From the NCBI RefSeq assembly GCF_004340945.1, contig NZ_SLYD01000004.1, positions 62,001 to 126,000 of the forward strand: a stretch of 64,000 bases of DNA, in the 5' to 3' direction. The notes below the pieces were generated by a model. It searched no databases and was not told the origin of the DNA. It saw only the letters and a program-made list of their open reading frames with translations. This stretch comes from Sphingomonas sp. PP-F2F-A104-K0414. Its GTDB lineage: Bacteria > Pseudomonadota > Alphaproteobacteria > Sphingomonadales > Sphingomonadaceae. How positions within the stretch are numbered: position 1 is the stretch's first letter; each line of letters opens with the position of its first letter. Shown here one piece after another: positions 8,080 through 19,939 of the stretch. Position numbers and translations under genes: made by a program.

Positions 8080-9372
8080 TTACGCAGCCGGTGCGCCGAG
8101 CCAAGTCGTCCACAGGCTTGCGATGTCCGCCTTGGGCGATGCCTTCACCGCCGAGAATGCCGTCGCCGCGCCAGCCTTGTCGCCCGAGCGCGCAAGCGCG
8201 ATGCCGAGATGCAGGTTCACGTCATCCGCGTCGATGCCGCCCTTGGTCAGCGCAAGGCGATACAACTCGATCGACTTCGCGTAGTTGTTCTGACCGAGAT
8301 ACGCATCTGCCGTACCCGCGGCGAGCTTGCCGTTCGGCGCCGTCGCAGCGCGCTTTTCGAGACCCGACAAGGGGCCGTCTGCGGCGATGTTCTTGGTCGC
8401 ATCTGCGAGCAGACCCTTGGCCATCGTGTTCGACGCCGGGATTTTGCCCGAGGCGAGACCTTCCTTGATCACTGCCTGCGCTTCGCTCGGCAGGCCGCGA
8501 CGGTTCACGCTGTCCGCATATTGCAGATAGTCGGTCTGATCGGCGAGCGAGTTGGTTGCGCGCATCAGACGGAAGATGTCGACCTTCTGCGGTTCGTCGA
8601 GCGTGATCAAAGCGTCCTTCTGGATACCCGACAGGATCAATACGTCACGCCAGTTCTTGGCCGACGGATACGCGGTGATCCACTTCTTCAGCCACGCCAT
8701 CGTCTCTGGCTTGCGCTTGGCTGCGTACGACTTGGCGATCGCGTAGCGGTAATATTCCTCGGGCGCCTTCTGGCCCGACGCGGTCATCTGCGTGATCGCG
8801 GCATCGAGATCGGCAGTAGCGCCAGCGACGTCGCCGCTATCCATCTTCGCCTTGATGATCTGCAACGACAGGTTGGGATCGGTGTAGCCGAGTTCCTTCG
8901 CCTTCGAGAAATACTGAAGTGCGATCGGATACTGCTTGCCGTTGAACGCCAGCGCACCGCGGCGATAAGCATAGCGACCACGATCCGCGGCGGGCGTCGC
9001 CGGGTTGGCGATCAGCGCGTCGAGCGGCGTGGCGAGAGTCGTCTCGTTGATCGGCGCGTTAGGGTTGGCGGTCTGCGCAGCGACGAGCTTCTCCGACTCA
9101 AGCTGATACCGGAGCGCAGCACCGATATACTTCTCGTAATCGGTCTTCGCGGCGGCATCGATCTGGTCGATCGCGGTCTGCGCGGTCGGGTAATCCTTGG
9201 CCGCCAGCGCGGTCTGCGCGGCAAGGCCGGGCTTCTGGACTTCGGGGCTGAGCTTAACCGTCGGGGCGGCGTCAGCCTTCTTGTCCTTGGCGAAGGCGGG
9301 CGTGGTGATCGCCATGCTGCTTGCGCCGGTCGCGAACGCCGCAACCAGTGCAAGCTTGGAAATGGTCTTCAT
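8080..9372 (-). CDS. Exported TPR-like repeat protein
   Basis: The product has 430 residues and a clear signal peptide (MKTISKLALVAAFATGASSM, cleaved after TPAFA). The rest is a helical array of tetratricopeptide-like pairs, for example GRYAYRRGALAFNGKQYPIA followed by LQYFSKAKELGY, and NNYAKSIELYRLALTKGG. It should be a periplasmic scaffold or binding protein. I chose the ATG at 9372 because the signal peptide begins exactly there; the earlier in-frame ATG at 9453 adds residues without membrane character. The partner is not indicated by the neighbours, which are divergent (yaaA) or convergent (lrp-type). Confidence 0.8.
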   Translation of the reverse strand: MKTISKLALVAAFATGASSMAITTPAFAKDKKADAAPTVKLSPEVQKPGLAAQTALAAKDYPTAQTAIDQIDAAAKTDYEKYIGAALRYQLESEKLVAAQTANPNAPINETTLATPLDALIANPATPAADRGRYAYRRGALAFNGKQYPIALQYFSKAKELGYTDPNLSLQIIKAKMDSGDVAGATADLDAAITQMTASGQKAPEEYYRYAIAKSYAAKRKPETMAWLKKWITAYPSAKNWRDVLILSGIQKDALITLDEPQKVDIFRLMRATNSLADQTDYLQYADSVNRRGLPSEAQAVIKEGLASGKIPASNTMAKGLLADATKNIAADGPLSGLEKRAATAPNGKLAAGTADAYLGQNNYAKSIELYRLALTKGGIDADDVNLHLGIALARSGDKAGAATAFSAVKASPKADIASLWTTWLGAPAA

Positions 9373-9535
9373 GCGGAAACTCTCCCTCTGCGTCGGCCCG
9401 CTTACGTAAGTGGCGCGCCGCGACGCTATATGGTCCGTGGTGCATACGTTCAAGCAAGCGGTCCGGATCCCCTGCCTGCAAATTAGCTGGTGAACGTCGA
9501 TTGAACGCGCTTACGGCGGTCGCTAGATCGCGAGG

Positions 9536-10285
9536 ATGATCGCTGTCCTTTCGCCCGCCAAGACGCTCGATTACGAGAGCGCACTGCCCAAGCTCGAGCC
9601 CACCACGCCGCGGTTTGCCGACGAGGCGAAAACGCTGGCACATGCTGCCGCGCATCTGACGCAGAAGAAGCTGTCGGAACTGATGCACATCTCGCCCGCG
9701 CTGGCGAAGCTGAACGCGGACCGGTATCGGGATTTCGACACGCTGCCCGAGCGGCCGGCGATGTTCGCGTTCGCGGGCGACGTCTATACCGGGTTGGAAG
9801 CGAAGACGCTTGACGAGGCGGCGGTGGATTACGCGCAGGATCACGTGCGAATGCTGTCTGGGCTCTACGGTCTGTTGCGGCCGCTCGATCTGATGCGGCC
9901 TTATCGACTGGAGATGGGCACGCGCTGGGCGCCGCGGAAGACGAAACTGACCGAATGGTGGGGCGATCGGATCGCCAAGCTGCTCGCGGACGACGTCGAG
10001 GCGGAGGGATCGGGGACGATCCTGAACCTCGCCAGCCAGGAATATTGGGCGGCGGCGGACGGCAAGCTGCCCTCCTCCATACGCGTCGTCGCGATCGACT
10101 TCCGCGAGGGCGAGGCGCAGAAGTTCGTTAGCTTCCATGCAAAGAAGGCACGCGGGATGGTGGCGCGGTGGCTGGTCGAGCACCGCGTCGACACGATCGA
10201 GGGGATCAAGGGGTTCGACAGCGACGGCTATGCCTATGACGCGGCGGGCAGCAGCGACGCGCAGTTCCGGTTCGTGCGCAAGTGA
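9536..10285 (+). CDS. yaaA: Peroxide stress protein YaaA
   Basis: The product has 249 residues and matches the YaaA (DUF328) family over its full length. It opens with MIAVLSPAKTLDYES, contains RPAMFAFAGDVYTGLEAKTL and LRPLDLMRPYRLEMG, and ends with the FVSFHAKKARGMVARWLVEH block. In Escherichia coli YaaA lowers free intracellular iron during peroxide stress and has a DNA-binding fold. The 3' end overlaps the next gene by four bases (GTGA), so the SDR downstream is probably translated from the same mRNA. Confidence 0.92.
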   Translation: MIAVLSPAKTLDYESALPKLEPTTPRFADEAKTLAHAAAHLTQKKLSELMHISPALAKLNADRYRDFDTLPERPAMFAFAGDVYTGLEAKTLDEAAVDYAQDHVRMLSGLYGLLRPLDLMRPYRLEMGTRWAPRKTKLTEWWGDRIAKLLADDVEAEGSGTILNLASQEYWAAADGKLPSSIRVVAIDFREGEAQKFVSFHAKKARGMVARWLVEHRVDTIEGIKGFDSDGYAYDAAGSSDAQFRFVRK

Positions 10286-10968
10286 GCAGCGCGGTCGTCA
10301 TCGGTGTGTCGGGCGGGATCGGCAAGGCGCTGGAGGAGGCGCTGATCGAGGAAGGGGCTTTCGACAAGGTCTACGGGTTCGCGCGGTCGGAGAGTGGCGA
10401 TCGGCATCTCGACCTGGAGGACGAGGCGAGCATTGCGGCGGCGGCTTCGCGGGTCGGCTCGCCGACACTGGTGATCGTCGCGACCGGGTTGCTGCACGAC
10501 GGCGACAAGGGGCCGGAGAAGGCGATGCGCGAGCTCGATCCGGTGTGGATGGCGCGCAACTTCGCGATCAATGCGATTGGGCCGGCATTGGTGGCGAAGC
10601 ACTTCCTGCCGACGACGCCGAAGGCGGGGCGGATCGTGTTCGCGGTGCTGTCGGCTCGGGTTGGCAGCATCGGCGATAACAAGCTGGGCGGCTGGTACGG
10701 GTACCGTGCGTCGAAGGCGGCGTTGAACCAGTTGGTGAAGACGATCTCGATCGAGGACAAGCGGCGGAACTCGAGCGGGATCGTCGTGGGGTTGCATCCG
10801 GGGACAGTCGACACCGGTTTGTCGAAGCCGTTCCAGGGGAATGTGACGCCAGGCAACCTATTCAAGGCCGATCGCGCCGCGGTGCAGTTACTCGACGTGA
10901 TCGACGGCCTGCGCGCCCCGGACAGCGGCAAGCTGTTCGCGTGGGATGGGGCGGAAGTTACCCCATAG
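10282..10968 (+). CDS. Short-chain dehydrogenase/reductase (C-factor-like)
   Basis: The 228-residue product is a classical SDR. It has the nucleotide-binding glycine motif GVSGGIGKAL near the N-terminus and the catalytic YGYRASKAALN (YxxxK), with a serine in the preceding VLSARVGSI strand. The compact size and sequence style resemble the CsgA/C-factor group of SDRs, whose physiological substrates are often unknown. The GTG start at 10282 is set by the overlap with the yaaA stop. Confidence 0.85.
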   Translation: MSSAVVIGVSGGIGKALEEALIEEGAFDKVYGFARSESGDRHLDLEDEASIAAAASRVGSPTLVIVATGLLHDGDKGPEKAMRELDPVWMARNFAINAIGPALVAKHFLPTTPKAGRIVFAVLSARVGSIGDNKLGGWYGYRASKAALNQLVKTISIEDKRRNSSGIVVGLHPGTVDTGLSKPFQGNVTPGNLFKADRAAVQLLDVIDGLRAPDSGKLFAWDGAEVTP

Positions 10969-10983
10969 CGCCCTCCCCCTTCA

Positions 10984-11069
10984 CGTCATCCCAGCGGAAG
11001 CTGGGATATCATCGTGTGGCGAACGCCGCCCGCCAAACGGGGATACCCCAGCTTTCGCTGGGGTGACGA
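10984..11069. repeat. Extragenic palindrome pair (CCCAGC-GGAA-GCTGGG type)
   Basis: Two hairpins, ATCCCAGCGGAAGCTGGGAT and CCCCAGCTTTCGCTGGGG, lie in opposite orientation about 35 bases apart, giving the CGTCATCCC...GGGGTGACG outer symmetry typical of REP/BIME-like elements. The block sits in the 273-base gap between the SDR gene and the next small gene. Confidence 0.7.
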
Positions 11070-11241
11070 GTGGGCGATTCAGGGGCCGCCACCTAAATCC
11101 CTGCGGCGGACGTCCGGCGCTCTTCAGCTCCTCCACACCCTTAGCATGACGCGGATTTCACCTATCCGCCACAATCCGTTCAGGTCCCCCGGCGCACTCT
11201 CCGACCATCGTCCACCAAGGCCGAAACAGAGAGGATATCCC

Positions 11242-11520
11242 ATGACCAAGTCTCTCCCCCTCGCGATCCTCGCCGGCGGCGCGCTCTTGTCCGGCACCGC
11301 CGCGATCGCCGCGACGCAGGCCAAGACCGTCCAGCCGAAGACCGTCGCGACGCACACCATCACGACCAAGACCACCACGCCGATGGGCAACACCAAGGTC
11401 GCCAAGCGCACCACCACGGTCAAGAAAGGCCGCATGGTCAGCGCCAAGCTCGCGAACGGCAAGACCGTGACGTACGATTGCTCGCTCGCCGGCAACAAGA
11501 CCAAGACCGCCTGCAAATAA
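11242..11520 (+). CDS. Small secreted Lys/Thr-rich protein
   Basis: The 92-residue product has a signal peptide (MTKSLPLAILAGGALLSGTA, cleaved near AIAA) and then a mature chain of about 68 residues. It is rich in lysine and threonine and has an internal near-repeat (TITTKTTTPMGNTKVAKRTT). Two cysteines near the C-terminus (YDCSLAGNKTKTACK) could form a disulfide. The start is supported by a GAGAGGAT ribosome-binding site about eight bases upstream. No function is recognised. The cationic, low-complexity composition suggests binding to an anionic envelope polymer (inference). Confidence 0.7.
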   Translation: MTKSLPLAILAGGALLSGTAAIAATQAKTVQPKTVATHTITTKTTTPMGNTKVAKRTTTVKKGRMVSAKLANGKTVTYDCSLAGNKTKTACK

Positions 11521-11640
11521 GCCCAAATTAACGATGAAACCTTGCTCCCTCGCGTGCGTACGCGTGCGCGGGGGTGGTAAGGTGTGCCCCCCTCGGCTAA
11601 GGTGTGTCACAACACCGCAACAAGCCGAAAGCGTTCAGAT

Positions 11641-14402
<2,762 letters not shown>

Positions 14403-14406
<4 letters not shown>

Positions 14407-14753
14407 GCCGCGATCCGATCGCCTACAAGGTGCTGACGGGGGAGCAGCTGGCGACCCTGGAAAGCGAGAGCTTTGCGGGCGCGCCGGTGGATGTGGCTGA
14501 CGGCTATATCCACCTGTCCACTGCCGAGCAGCTGACGGAGACGGTCGACAAGCACTTCGCCGGCCAGTCGGACCTGCACGTCGCGGCGATCGATCTCGAA
14601 GCGCTCGGCGACGACGTGAAGTGGGAAGAGTCGCGCGGGGGACAGCTGTTCCCGCACATCTACGGCGGGCCGTTGTTGCTGGAAGTCGTGCTGTCTTACG
14701 GTCCTCTGGAACGCGACGACGCGGGCAAGGTGAAGCTCCCCGTCGCGGGCTGA
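14403..14753 (+). CDS. DUF952-domain protein
   Basis: The 116-residue protein matches the small DUF952 family: AYKVLTGEQLATLE at the start, the central DGYIHLSTAEQLTETVDKHF, and GGQLFPHIYGGPLLLEVV near the end. The conserved histidines and the fold resemble ADP-ribosyltransferase-like proteins, but no activity is established. Its ATG overlaps the gyrA stop codon (ATGA), so it is expressed with gyrase. Confidence 0.85.
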
Positions 14754-14770
14754 ACCCAGCCCAGAGCGTG

Positions 14771-14952
14771 TTCTCCCGCGAAGGCGGGAGAACAAGGAGC
14801 TAGGTGCTGCCTTTGGGATGATGACTGTTCGATGCCGATTAAGTAGCCACCACCCCGGCGTAGGCCGGGGCCCAGGTGGGGATGGTAGCTAATCGAGCGC
14901 ATCGCTCCATTACATCGACCTTTCCAACTGGGCCCCGGCCTTCGCCGGGATG
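14771..14952. repeat. Cluster of extragenic palindromes (CCCGCGAAGGCGGG and CCCCGGC-TAGG-CCGGGG types)
   Basis: Three hairpins lie in the convergent gap between the DUF952 gene and the hydrolase gene: TTCTCCCGCGAAGGCGGGAG at 14771, CCCCGGCGTAGGCCGGGG at 14853-14870, and GGCCCCGGCCTTCGCCGGG at 14931. The last two are inverted relative to each other and flank a GACCTTTCCAACTGGG segment. The complement of that segment also occurs beside the same hairpin at 22028-22060, so this is a shared composite element. Confidence 0.75.
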
Positions 14953-14990
14953 GTACTATGTCGGTTAGGTTGGTCTGTTTGCCCTCGCCC

Positions 14991-15941
14991 TCACCCCGCC
15001 GCGAACGCAGCCCTCACAAACCGCGCACAAGCCTCCGGCGCCGTCACCGGGATCATGTGCCCGCCTTCGATCGTATCGATCTTCGCCCCCGGGATAGCCG
15101 CCGCCGTCCGGTGGCCGTTATACGCAGGATCGAGAATCGCATCCTGCCGCCCGAACAGGATCCGGGTCGGCACGCCAATCTCGCCATACCGCTCGACCAT
15201 CGGCGTCAGATCGTCGTTCACGCCGCCCAGATCCGCCGCCGCCGCCGCGATCGCGATCGGCCGCTGCGACAGCGCACCACCGCCGCGAATCGCGAAATCC
15301 TCGGGCACCGCCTCGGGCGCGAAAATACCTTCGAGCGTCTTTGCAGAGGTCAGCCGGCTCAGCGGCGTCCCGATGATCTGTGCAAACCCGCGACGCGCCC
15401 CCGCCGGCACACGTGCGAGGCCACGGAAGCTCTCCGGCACCTCTTCCTGCGGTCGGGTCAGCGGCGCGATCAGCGCGAGCGCGCGGACCAGGTGCGGATG
15501 GTCCAGCCCTACAGCCAAGCCGATCGCGCCGCCAAGCGAATGCCCGACGAGCAACGGCCGATCGAGCCCGAGCTTCTGGATGAAGTCGGCGATGATCGCG
15601 CCCTGCGCGACGATCCCCGGCGTCGTGTTGCCGGTCGCGGTCGAATAGCCCGAGCCCGGCCGGTCGACGACGATCACGCGGTAGTCGTCCTTGAGCAGGT
15701 CGACGAGCGCATAACTGAAGTTCCGCAACTGCCCGCCAAGGCCGTGCACCATGACGATCGCTGGCCCGGATCCCATATCGATATAGTGCAACCGGGCGCC
15801 CGCGACATCGAGGAAGCGCCCCTCCGCAGGCACCAGTTCCTCGGCCCGCCGCGCGACCCGGCTAGAATAGAGCGACAGCGCGATCCCCGACACCGCCGCG
15901 AGCAGCGCGCCACCGATCAATCCCTTGCCCGTCCGCCTCAT
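14991..15941 (-). CDS. Alpha/beta-fold hydrolase with N-terminal membrane anchor
   Basis: The 316-residue product begins MRRTGKGLIGGALLAAVSG, an uncleaved-anchor-like hydrophobic segment. It continues with an alpha/beta hydrolase core: oxyanion strand IVMVHGLGG, nucleophile elbow VGHSLGGAIG with the catalytic serine, an aspartate in FGRQDAILDPAY, and a histidine in IEGGHMIPVTAP. The substrate is unknown; esterases and C-C hydrolases look alike here. The ATG at 15941 is preferred because a GGAG sits six bases upstream of it, whereas the ATG at 15947 would touch that site. No operon partner is visible. Confidence 0.85.
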   Translation of the reverse strand: MRRTGKGLIGGALLAAVSGIALSLYSSRVARRAEELVPAEGRFLDVAGARLHYIDMGSGPAIVMVHGLGGQLRNFSYALVDLLKDDYRVIVVDRPGSGYSTATGNTTPGIVAQGAIIADFIQKLGLDRPLLVGHSLGGAIGLAVGLDHPHLVRALALIAPLTRPQEEVPESFRGLARVPAGARRGFAQIIGTPLSRLTSAKTLEGIFAPEAVPEDFAIRGGGALSQRPIAIAAAAADLGGVNDDLTPMVERYGEIGVPTRILFGRQDAILDPAYNGHRTAAAIPGAKIDTIEGGHMIPVTAPEACARFVRAAFAAG

Positions 15942-16232
15942 CACCATCTCCTTCACTTCGCTTGTGCCCCGAACGCGCAACCAAGTCCAAAGTCGCAACA
16001 CATTCGAGGAGCTCGCCGCCCGCGTCGAACGCCCGACCCACGAAGGCGGTGCGCCCGCAGATAGACAAGCTCGCACGATACCGGCCACGACCGCCAGGCA
16101 AAGCCCGCGTTACGGTCGATCGACAGAAGGGCGGAATGATGCACGTGCTCGTAAAGATGGGCACTCGGCTCGACGCGACGCCGCAATTGCTAGATCGCAT
16201 CGCCGCGTGGCCGAAAACTCGATGATGAAGAA

Positions 16233-16309
16233 TGGTGCACCCAGAGCGATTCGAACGCCCGACCCTCAGATTCGTAGTCTGATGCTCTATCCAGCTGAGC
16301 TATGGGTGC
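16233..16309 (-). tRNA. tRNA-Arg (anticodon ACG), copy 1
   Basis: On the minus strand the sequence starts GCACCCATAGCTCAGCTGGA, has the anticodon loop CTACGAA (anticodon ACG), a TTCGAATC T-loop and a 3' TGGGTGC acceptor strand. The discriminator is A, with an encoded CCA. The 7-base acceptor stem pairs fully. ACG is normally converted to ICG and reads CGU/CGC/CGA. An identical copy lies 50 bases away. Confidence 0.95.
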
Positions 16310-16359
16310 ATCGCCGTCCCGTGTCCGGTTCGACAAGCCCGCTATGAAGCGGAAAATCC

Positions 16360-16436
16360 TGGTGCACCCAGAGCGATTCGAACGCCCGACCCTCAGATTC
16401 GTAGTCTGATGCTCTATCCAGCTGAGCTATGGGTGC
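16360..16436 (-). tRNA. tRNA-Arg (anticodon ACG), copy 2
   Basis: This 77-base gene is identical to the one at 16233-16309, including the encoded CCA, and lies upstream of it in the same orientation. The two are probably cotranscribed and arose by tandem duplication. Confidence 0.95.
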
Positions 16437-16530
16437 ACTGGAGGGGCGCTGATAGCAGGCATTTTCGGGGGCGCAAGGGTTTGCCGCGAGAAAGTTGTGT
16501 ACGAACGCTTGGCGGCATAGAGCGGCAGGC

Positions 16531-17040
16531 ATGAAACACGCCTCTTCGCTCCGCTTCGCATCGTTCGCGCTGGTCCTCGCAACCGGCGCGTGCAGCGAGG
16601 ATCCGAACACCTATCCGTCGCTCGGGAAGCGCCCGGTCGAGAAGCTGGGATTTGCCGAGCCCGAGGTGAAGGCGGCGGTGGCGGCCCCCGATCCCGCGCT
16701 CGACAAGGACATTGCGACGATCTCGGCCAAGCTCAATGCCATCACGACCGGTTTTGCGCGCGACGCGGCGAAGGCGGAGACGCTGGCACGATCGGCACGC
16801 GGTGCGGCGGTCGGCAGCGACGCATGGATTACCGCGCAGACCGCCCTGGCGGGTCTAGACGACTGGCGTGCGCAGGGCTCGTCGCTGGTGACCGATATCG
16901 AGGCGCTGGCGACCGACCGTGCGGCGAAGCTCCAGCCGGATTATCCGGCGCTAGCGGCGATCCGCGCGAAAGCGCAGGCGGAGAGCGATCGTCAGGGCGC
17001 TACGATCACCCGCATCCAGGCAAGCATGCCGTCCGCGTAA
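16531..17040 (+). CDS. Predicted lipoprotein, helical, unknown function
   Basis: The 169-residue product starts MKHASSLRFASFALVLATGAC, a lipoprotein signal with the lipobox ATGAC and cleavage before Cys21. The mature part is predicted to be mostly helical and alanine/aspartate-rich (ALDKDIATISAKLNAITTGF, and IRAKAQAESDRQGATITRIQ), so a coiled-coil-like periplasmic protein is likely. I chose the ATG at 16531 because the signal peptide begins there; the in-frame ATG at 16495 is too close to the tRNA and adds a charged leader. No known family was recognised. Confidence 0.7.
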   Translation: MKHASSLRFASFALVLATGACSEDPNTYPSLGKRPVEKLGFAEPEVKAAVAAPDPALDKDIATISAKLNAITTGFARDAAKAETLARSARGAAVGSDAWITAQTALAGLDDWRAQGSSLVTDIEALATDRAAKLQPDYPALAAIRAKAQAESDRQGATITRIQASMPSA

Positions 17041-17053
17041 GCGCACCCTTCTA

Positions 17054-17179
17054 ATCCTCCCCCGCCAGGGGGAGGTGGCGCGAAGCGACGGAGGGGGAGG
17101 ACACGGAGCGGCGGTTGCACTGACCTCCCCCTCCGTCTGGCAAGCGCCAGCCACCTCCCCCCTGGCGGGGGAGGATCGA
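17054..17179. repeat. Composite CTCCCCC/GGGGGAG inverted repeat, copy 4
   Basis: Outer arms are AATCCTCCCCCGCCAGGGGG and CCTGGCGGGGGAGGATCG. Inner arms are GCGACGGAGGGGGAGG and CCTCCCCCTCCGTCTGGC. The block occupies the whole gap between the convergent lipoprotein gene and the membrane/synthase gene. Confidence 0.8.
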
Positions 17180-17184
17180 GAGGT

Positions 17185-19407
17185 TCAGAACCCCTTCAGC
17201 AGCGGCAGGATCGTCGAGTAATCGTCGGTCCACGCCGCAAAGCCTTTCCGCGGCGTCAACGGCGTCCAATCCAGATCCTTCGCCCGCAACGCCGCAATTC
17301 CCCGCGGGTCGCGCGACAGCGCCACCCAGTCCGACGCCGACGCCCGATCGACCAGCGAACTCGACGGCCGGTATTTCATCTCGACCGCGATCCAGCCGCC
17401 CTCCTGCGCCGCGGCGGCGATCACCGGTTCGAGATCGATGAACCGGTTCGAGATGTGCACGAGCAGCAGCCCGTCGCGTGCCAGCACTCGGCCATAGGTC
17501 GCGAACGCCTCGCGCGTCATCAGATGCATCGGCACCGAATCCGACGAGAACGCATCGAGCGCGAGCAAATCGAGGCTGTTCGACGCATCGTGCGCGAGCG
17601 CCACGCGGGCATCGCCCAACCGGATCTCCGGGTTTGGCAGGCACCGCGACAGATAGGTGAACTGGCCGGTATCGCGCGCGATGCGGACGACCGCCGGGTC
17701 AATCTCGTAAAACCGCCAACGTTGGCCCGGCCTGGCGTAACACGACAGCGTCCCCGTCCCGAGCCCGACGACGCCGATCCGCGCGGCCGGACCGTATAAC
17801 GCCGGTGCGGCCTGCATAGCCTGCCCGACGCCCGAGCCGGCCGAGTAATAGGTGGTCGGCGTCCGCTCACGGTCGGTCGAGCCGCGCAACTGGATACCGT
17901 GGACGGTCGTGCCATGATCGAGCTCGCGCGTGCCGCCATTGGGTCCCGGCTCGTCACGCACGGTGTAGACACCAAAATAGCTGCGCACGCGCGCGCCCGA
18001 TTCGATCGAGAGTTCGAGGCTGCGATACCCGCCGAACAGGACTAGAGCGCCCGCCAGAACGATCATGTACGGCACGCGCGCACCGATCGCGGCAAAGCCG
18101 AGCGCGGCGATGACCAAGAAATCGAGCCCCTGCCGGCTCTCGCCGAACACGCCGGTCGGATCGGTGATCCGCAACCCGGCGACGACCGCGATCACGATGA
18201 TGATCGCCGCCAGCGCGATCCACTTGCTCGGCCCCTTGCCCATCCAGAGCGCACGAAACTGGCCGAACAGATACATCTGCGGCACCAGCGCGCCAGCCGC
18301 CAGGATCAGCAGCGGATACTCATAGGTCCAGTCGAACACCACCGGCGCCACGAGCGCGGCAAACACCCCGCCAAGCGCCCCACCCGCCGACATCGCCAGA
18401 TAGAAGCCGGTCAGCCGATCGGGCGCAGGCCGCTTCCGGTACAGCGTGGTGTGCAGAGCGACCGAGATCATGAACAGCAGCACCAGCGCGATGCCCGCGC
18501 TGAAGAACGGGCGCTCGTTCACCCCGCCCATGATGATCCCGCCGAACAGCAATATCGTGATCGGCGCGATCCGGGTGAGCAGGTCGGCGAGCCAGCGATC
18601 GTTCGCAAACGCCACGCTGAAGCTCAACAAGTACAGCCCGAGCGGGATCACCCACAGCAGCGGCATCGCAACGATGTCGGTGGTGATGTACGTCGACGTT
18701 GCGAGCATCAGTCCCGACGGCACGAGTGCGAGCGCGATCCAGTGCGCGATCCGTTTGGTCCCCGGCGGCGGGCTGGTCGCGGCGACGTGATCGACCGCCG
18801 CAGTCTTAGGCAGCCGCGTGGCGCAGGCGAGCACCAGCACGATCAGCAGCAGATACCCGCCGCTCCAAAGCAGGCTCTGGCCGTGCACCGCCATCAGCGG
18901 CTCGACCAGCAGCGGGTACGCGATCAGCCCCGCAAAACTGCCAAGATTGGACGCAGCATACAGCGCATACGGATCACCACCGCCGCTCGCATCGCTGAAC
19001 CAGCGCTGGATCAGCGGCGCCTGCGCGGAAACCGCGAAGAACAGCGGTCCGATCGACAGCCCGAGCAGCCAAGGCACCCACAGCGCCGGCTGCGCCTCCG
19101 CCGAAGGTGCCATCGCGACCAGCCCGATCGGCAACCACAACGCCGCAACGATCAGCACGCCGAGATGAATCGCCGCTTGCGCGCGGGGCCTGACCCGCCC
19201 GAGCCAGTGCGCGTACGCATAGCCCGCGAGCAGCAGCGCCTGATACACGAGCATCGCCGAGTTCCACACCGCCGGCGCGCCGCCGAGCCGCGGCAACGCC
19301 ATCCGCGCCACCATCGGCTGGACCAAAAACAGCAGGAACGATCCGGTCAGGATCGTGGCGACGAACATCGTCCGGCACCAGCGCGCCATCAACGGGGTTT
19401 CAGACAT
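17185..19407 (-). CDS. Membrane protein fused to a spermidine-synthase-like methyltransferase-fold domain
   Basis: The 740-residue product joins about twelve transmembrane helices (roughly residues 15-470) to a cytosolic Rossmann domain. The membrane part starts TILTGSFLLFLVQPMVARMA and belongs to the fused MFS/spermidine synthase family. The C-terminal part has the nucleotide-binding loop VVGLGTGTLSCYA near residue 545, the acidic YEIDPAVVRIA strand, and LGDARVAL with LLALDAFSSDSVP. True spermidine synthases bind decarboxylated SAM and putrescine; the role of the membrane fusion is not established. The ATG overlaps the 3' end of the upstream GNAT gene by eight bases. That gene in turn overlaps hemB, so the three form one unit. 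Confidence 0.85.
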   Translation of the reverse strand: MSETPLMARWCRTMFVATILTGSFLLFLVQPMVARMALPRLGGAPAVWNSAMLVYQALLLAGYAYAHWLGRVRPRAQAAIHLGVLIVAALWLPIGLVAMAPSAEAQPALWVPWLLGLSIGPLFFAVSAQAPLIQRWFSDASGGGDPYALYAASNLGSFAGLIAYPLLVEPLMAVHGQSLLWSGGYLLLIVLVLACATRLPKTAAVDHVAATSPPPGTKRIAHWIALALVPSGLMLATSTYITTDIVAMPLLWVIPLGLYLLSFSVAFANDRWLADLLTRIAPITILLFGGIIMGGVNERPFFSAGIALVLLFMISVALHTTLYRKRPAPDRLTGFYLAMSAGGALGGVFAALVAPVVFDWTYEYPLLILAAGALVPQMYLFGQFRALWMGKGPSKWIALAAIIIVIAVVAGLRITDPTGVFGESRQGLDFLVIAALGFAAIGARVPYMIVLAGALVLFGGYRSLELSIESGARVRSYFGVYTVRDEPGPNGGTRELDHGTTVHGIQLRGSTDRERTPTTYYSAGSGVGQAMQAAPALYGPAARIGVVGLGTGTLSCYARPGQRWRFYEIDPAVVRIARDTGQFTYLSRCLPNPEIRLGDARVALAHDASNSLDLLALDAFSSDSVPMHLMTREAFATYGRVLARDGLLLVHISNRFIDLEPVIAAAAQEGGWIAVEMKYRPSSSLVDRASASDWVALSRDPRGIAALRAKDLDWTPLTPRKGFAAWTDDYSTILPLLKGF

Positions 19408-19939
19408 AAGCGGGACGGTCGATCCGGTAGAGGATGTGGCGGCGGTGAGCGTCGTCTTCAGCCAGTTTGGGATGATCGAAATTGCCGTCGACCACGCGGT
19501 TCATGCCCAGCCGTTCCATAAGTGTGCGGCTGGCCGTGTTTGCAGGGACCGTGATTGCCCAGACCGTCGGGAGGTTCAGCACCCGCCAGCCCCAGGCGAG
19601 CGCCGCATCGGCTGCCTCACGCGCGTAACCCTGCCCCCAATGCTCGCGCACGAGGCTCCAGCCGATTTCCGGTTCAGCGTCGATCGGCGTCCCGACCGGG
19701 CCCGGCTTGATCCCGCACCAGCCGATGAACGCGCCGGTATCGCGTCGTTCGAGCGCCCAGAAGCACGCGCCATAGTCGGCGAGGATCGCGTTCTGGCGCA
19801 TCACCCACGCGGCGGAATCGATCGGCGACGGTGCCGGCCCGAGATACGCCATCACCGCCGGATCGGCGCACATCGCGTGATGCGCGGCGGCATCGTCATC
19901 GCGCCAGCCAAGCAAAGTCAGCCGCTCGGTCGCGATCAT
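19400..19939 (-). CDS. RimJ/RimL-type GNAT acetyltransferase
   Basis: The 179-residue product has the features of the RimJ/RimL subgroup of GNAT enzymes: the N-terminal TERLTLLGWRDDDAAAHHAM, the FIGWCGIKPG strand, the EPEIGWSLVREHWGQGYARE segment that forms the acetyl-CoA pyrophosphate loop (QGYA), and the NTASRTLMERLGM C-terminal helix. Members acetylate protein N-termini or small amines. Its ATG overlaps the hemB stop by ATGA, and its own 3' end overlaps the membrane/synthase gene. Confidence 0.88.
   Translation of the reverse strand: MIATERLTLLGWRDDDAAAHHAMCADPAVMAYLGPAPSPIDSAAWVMRQNAILADYGACFWALERRDTGAFIGWCGIKPGPVGTPIDAEPEIGWSLVREHWGQGYAREAADAALAWGWRVLNLPTVWAITVPANTASRTLMERLGMNRVVDGNFDHPKLAEDDAHRRHILYRIDRPAYV

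Noticed and set aside
16137..16225. Possible 29-codon gene before the tRNA-Arg genes
   Set aside because: A GGGCGGA precedes the ATGs, but the peptide is too short and featureless to support.
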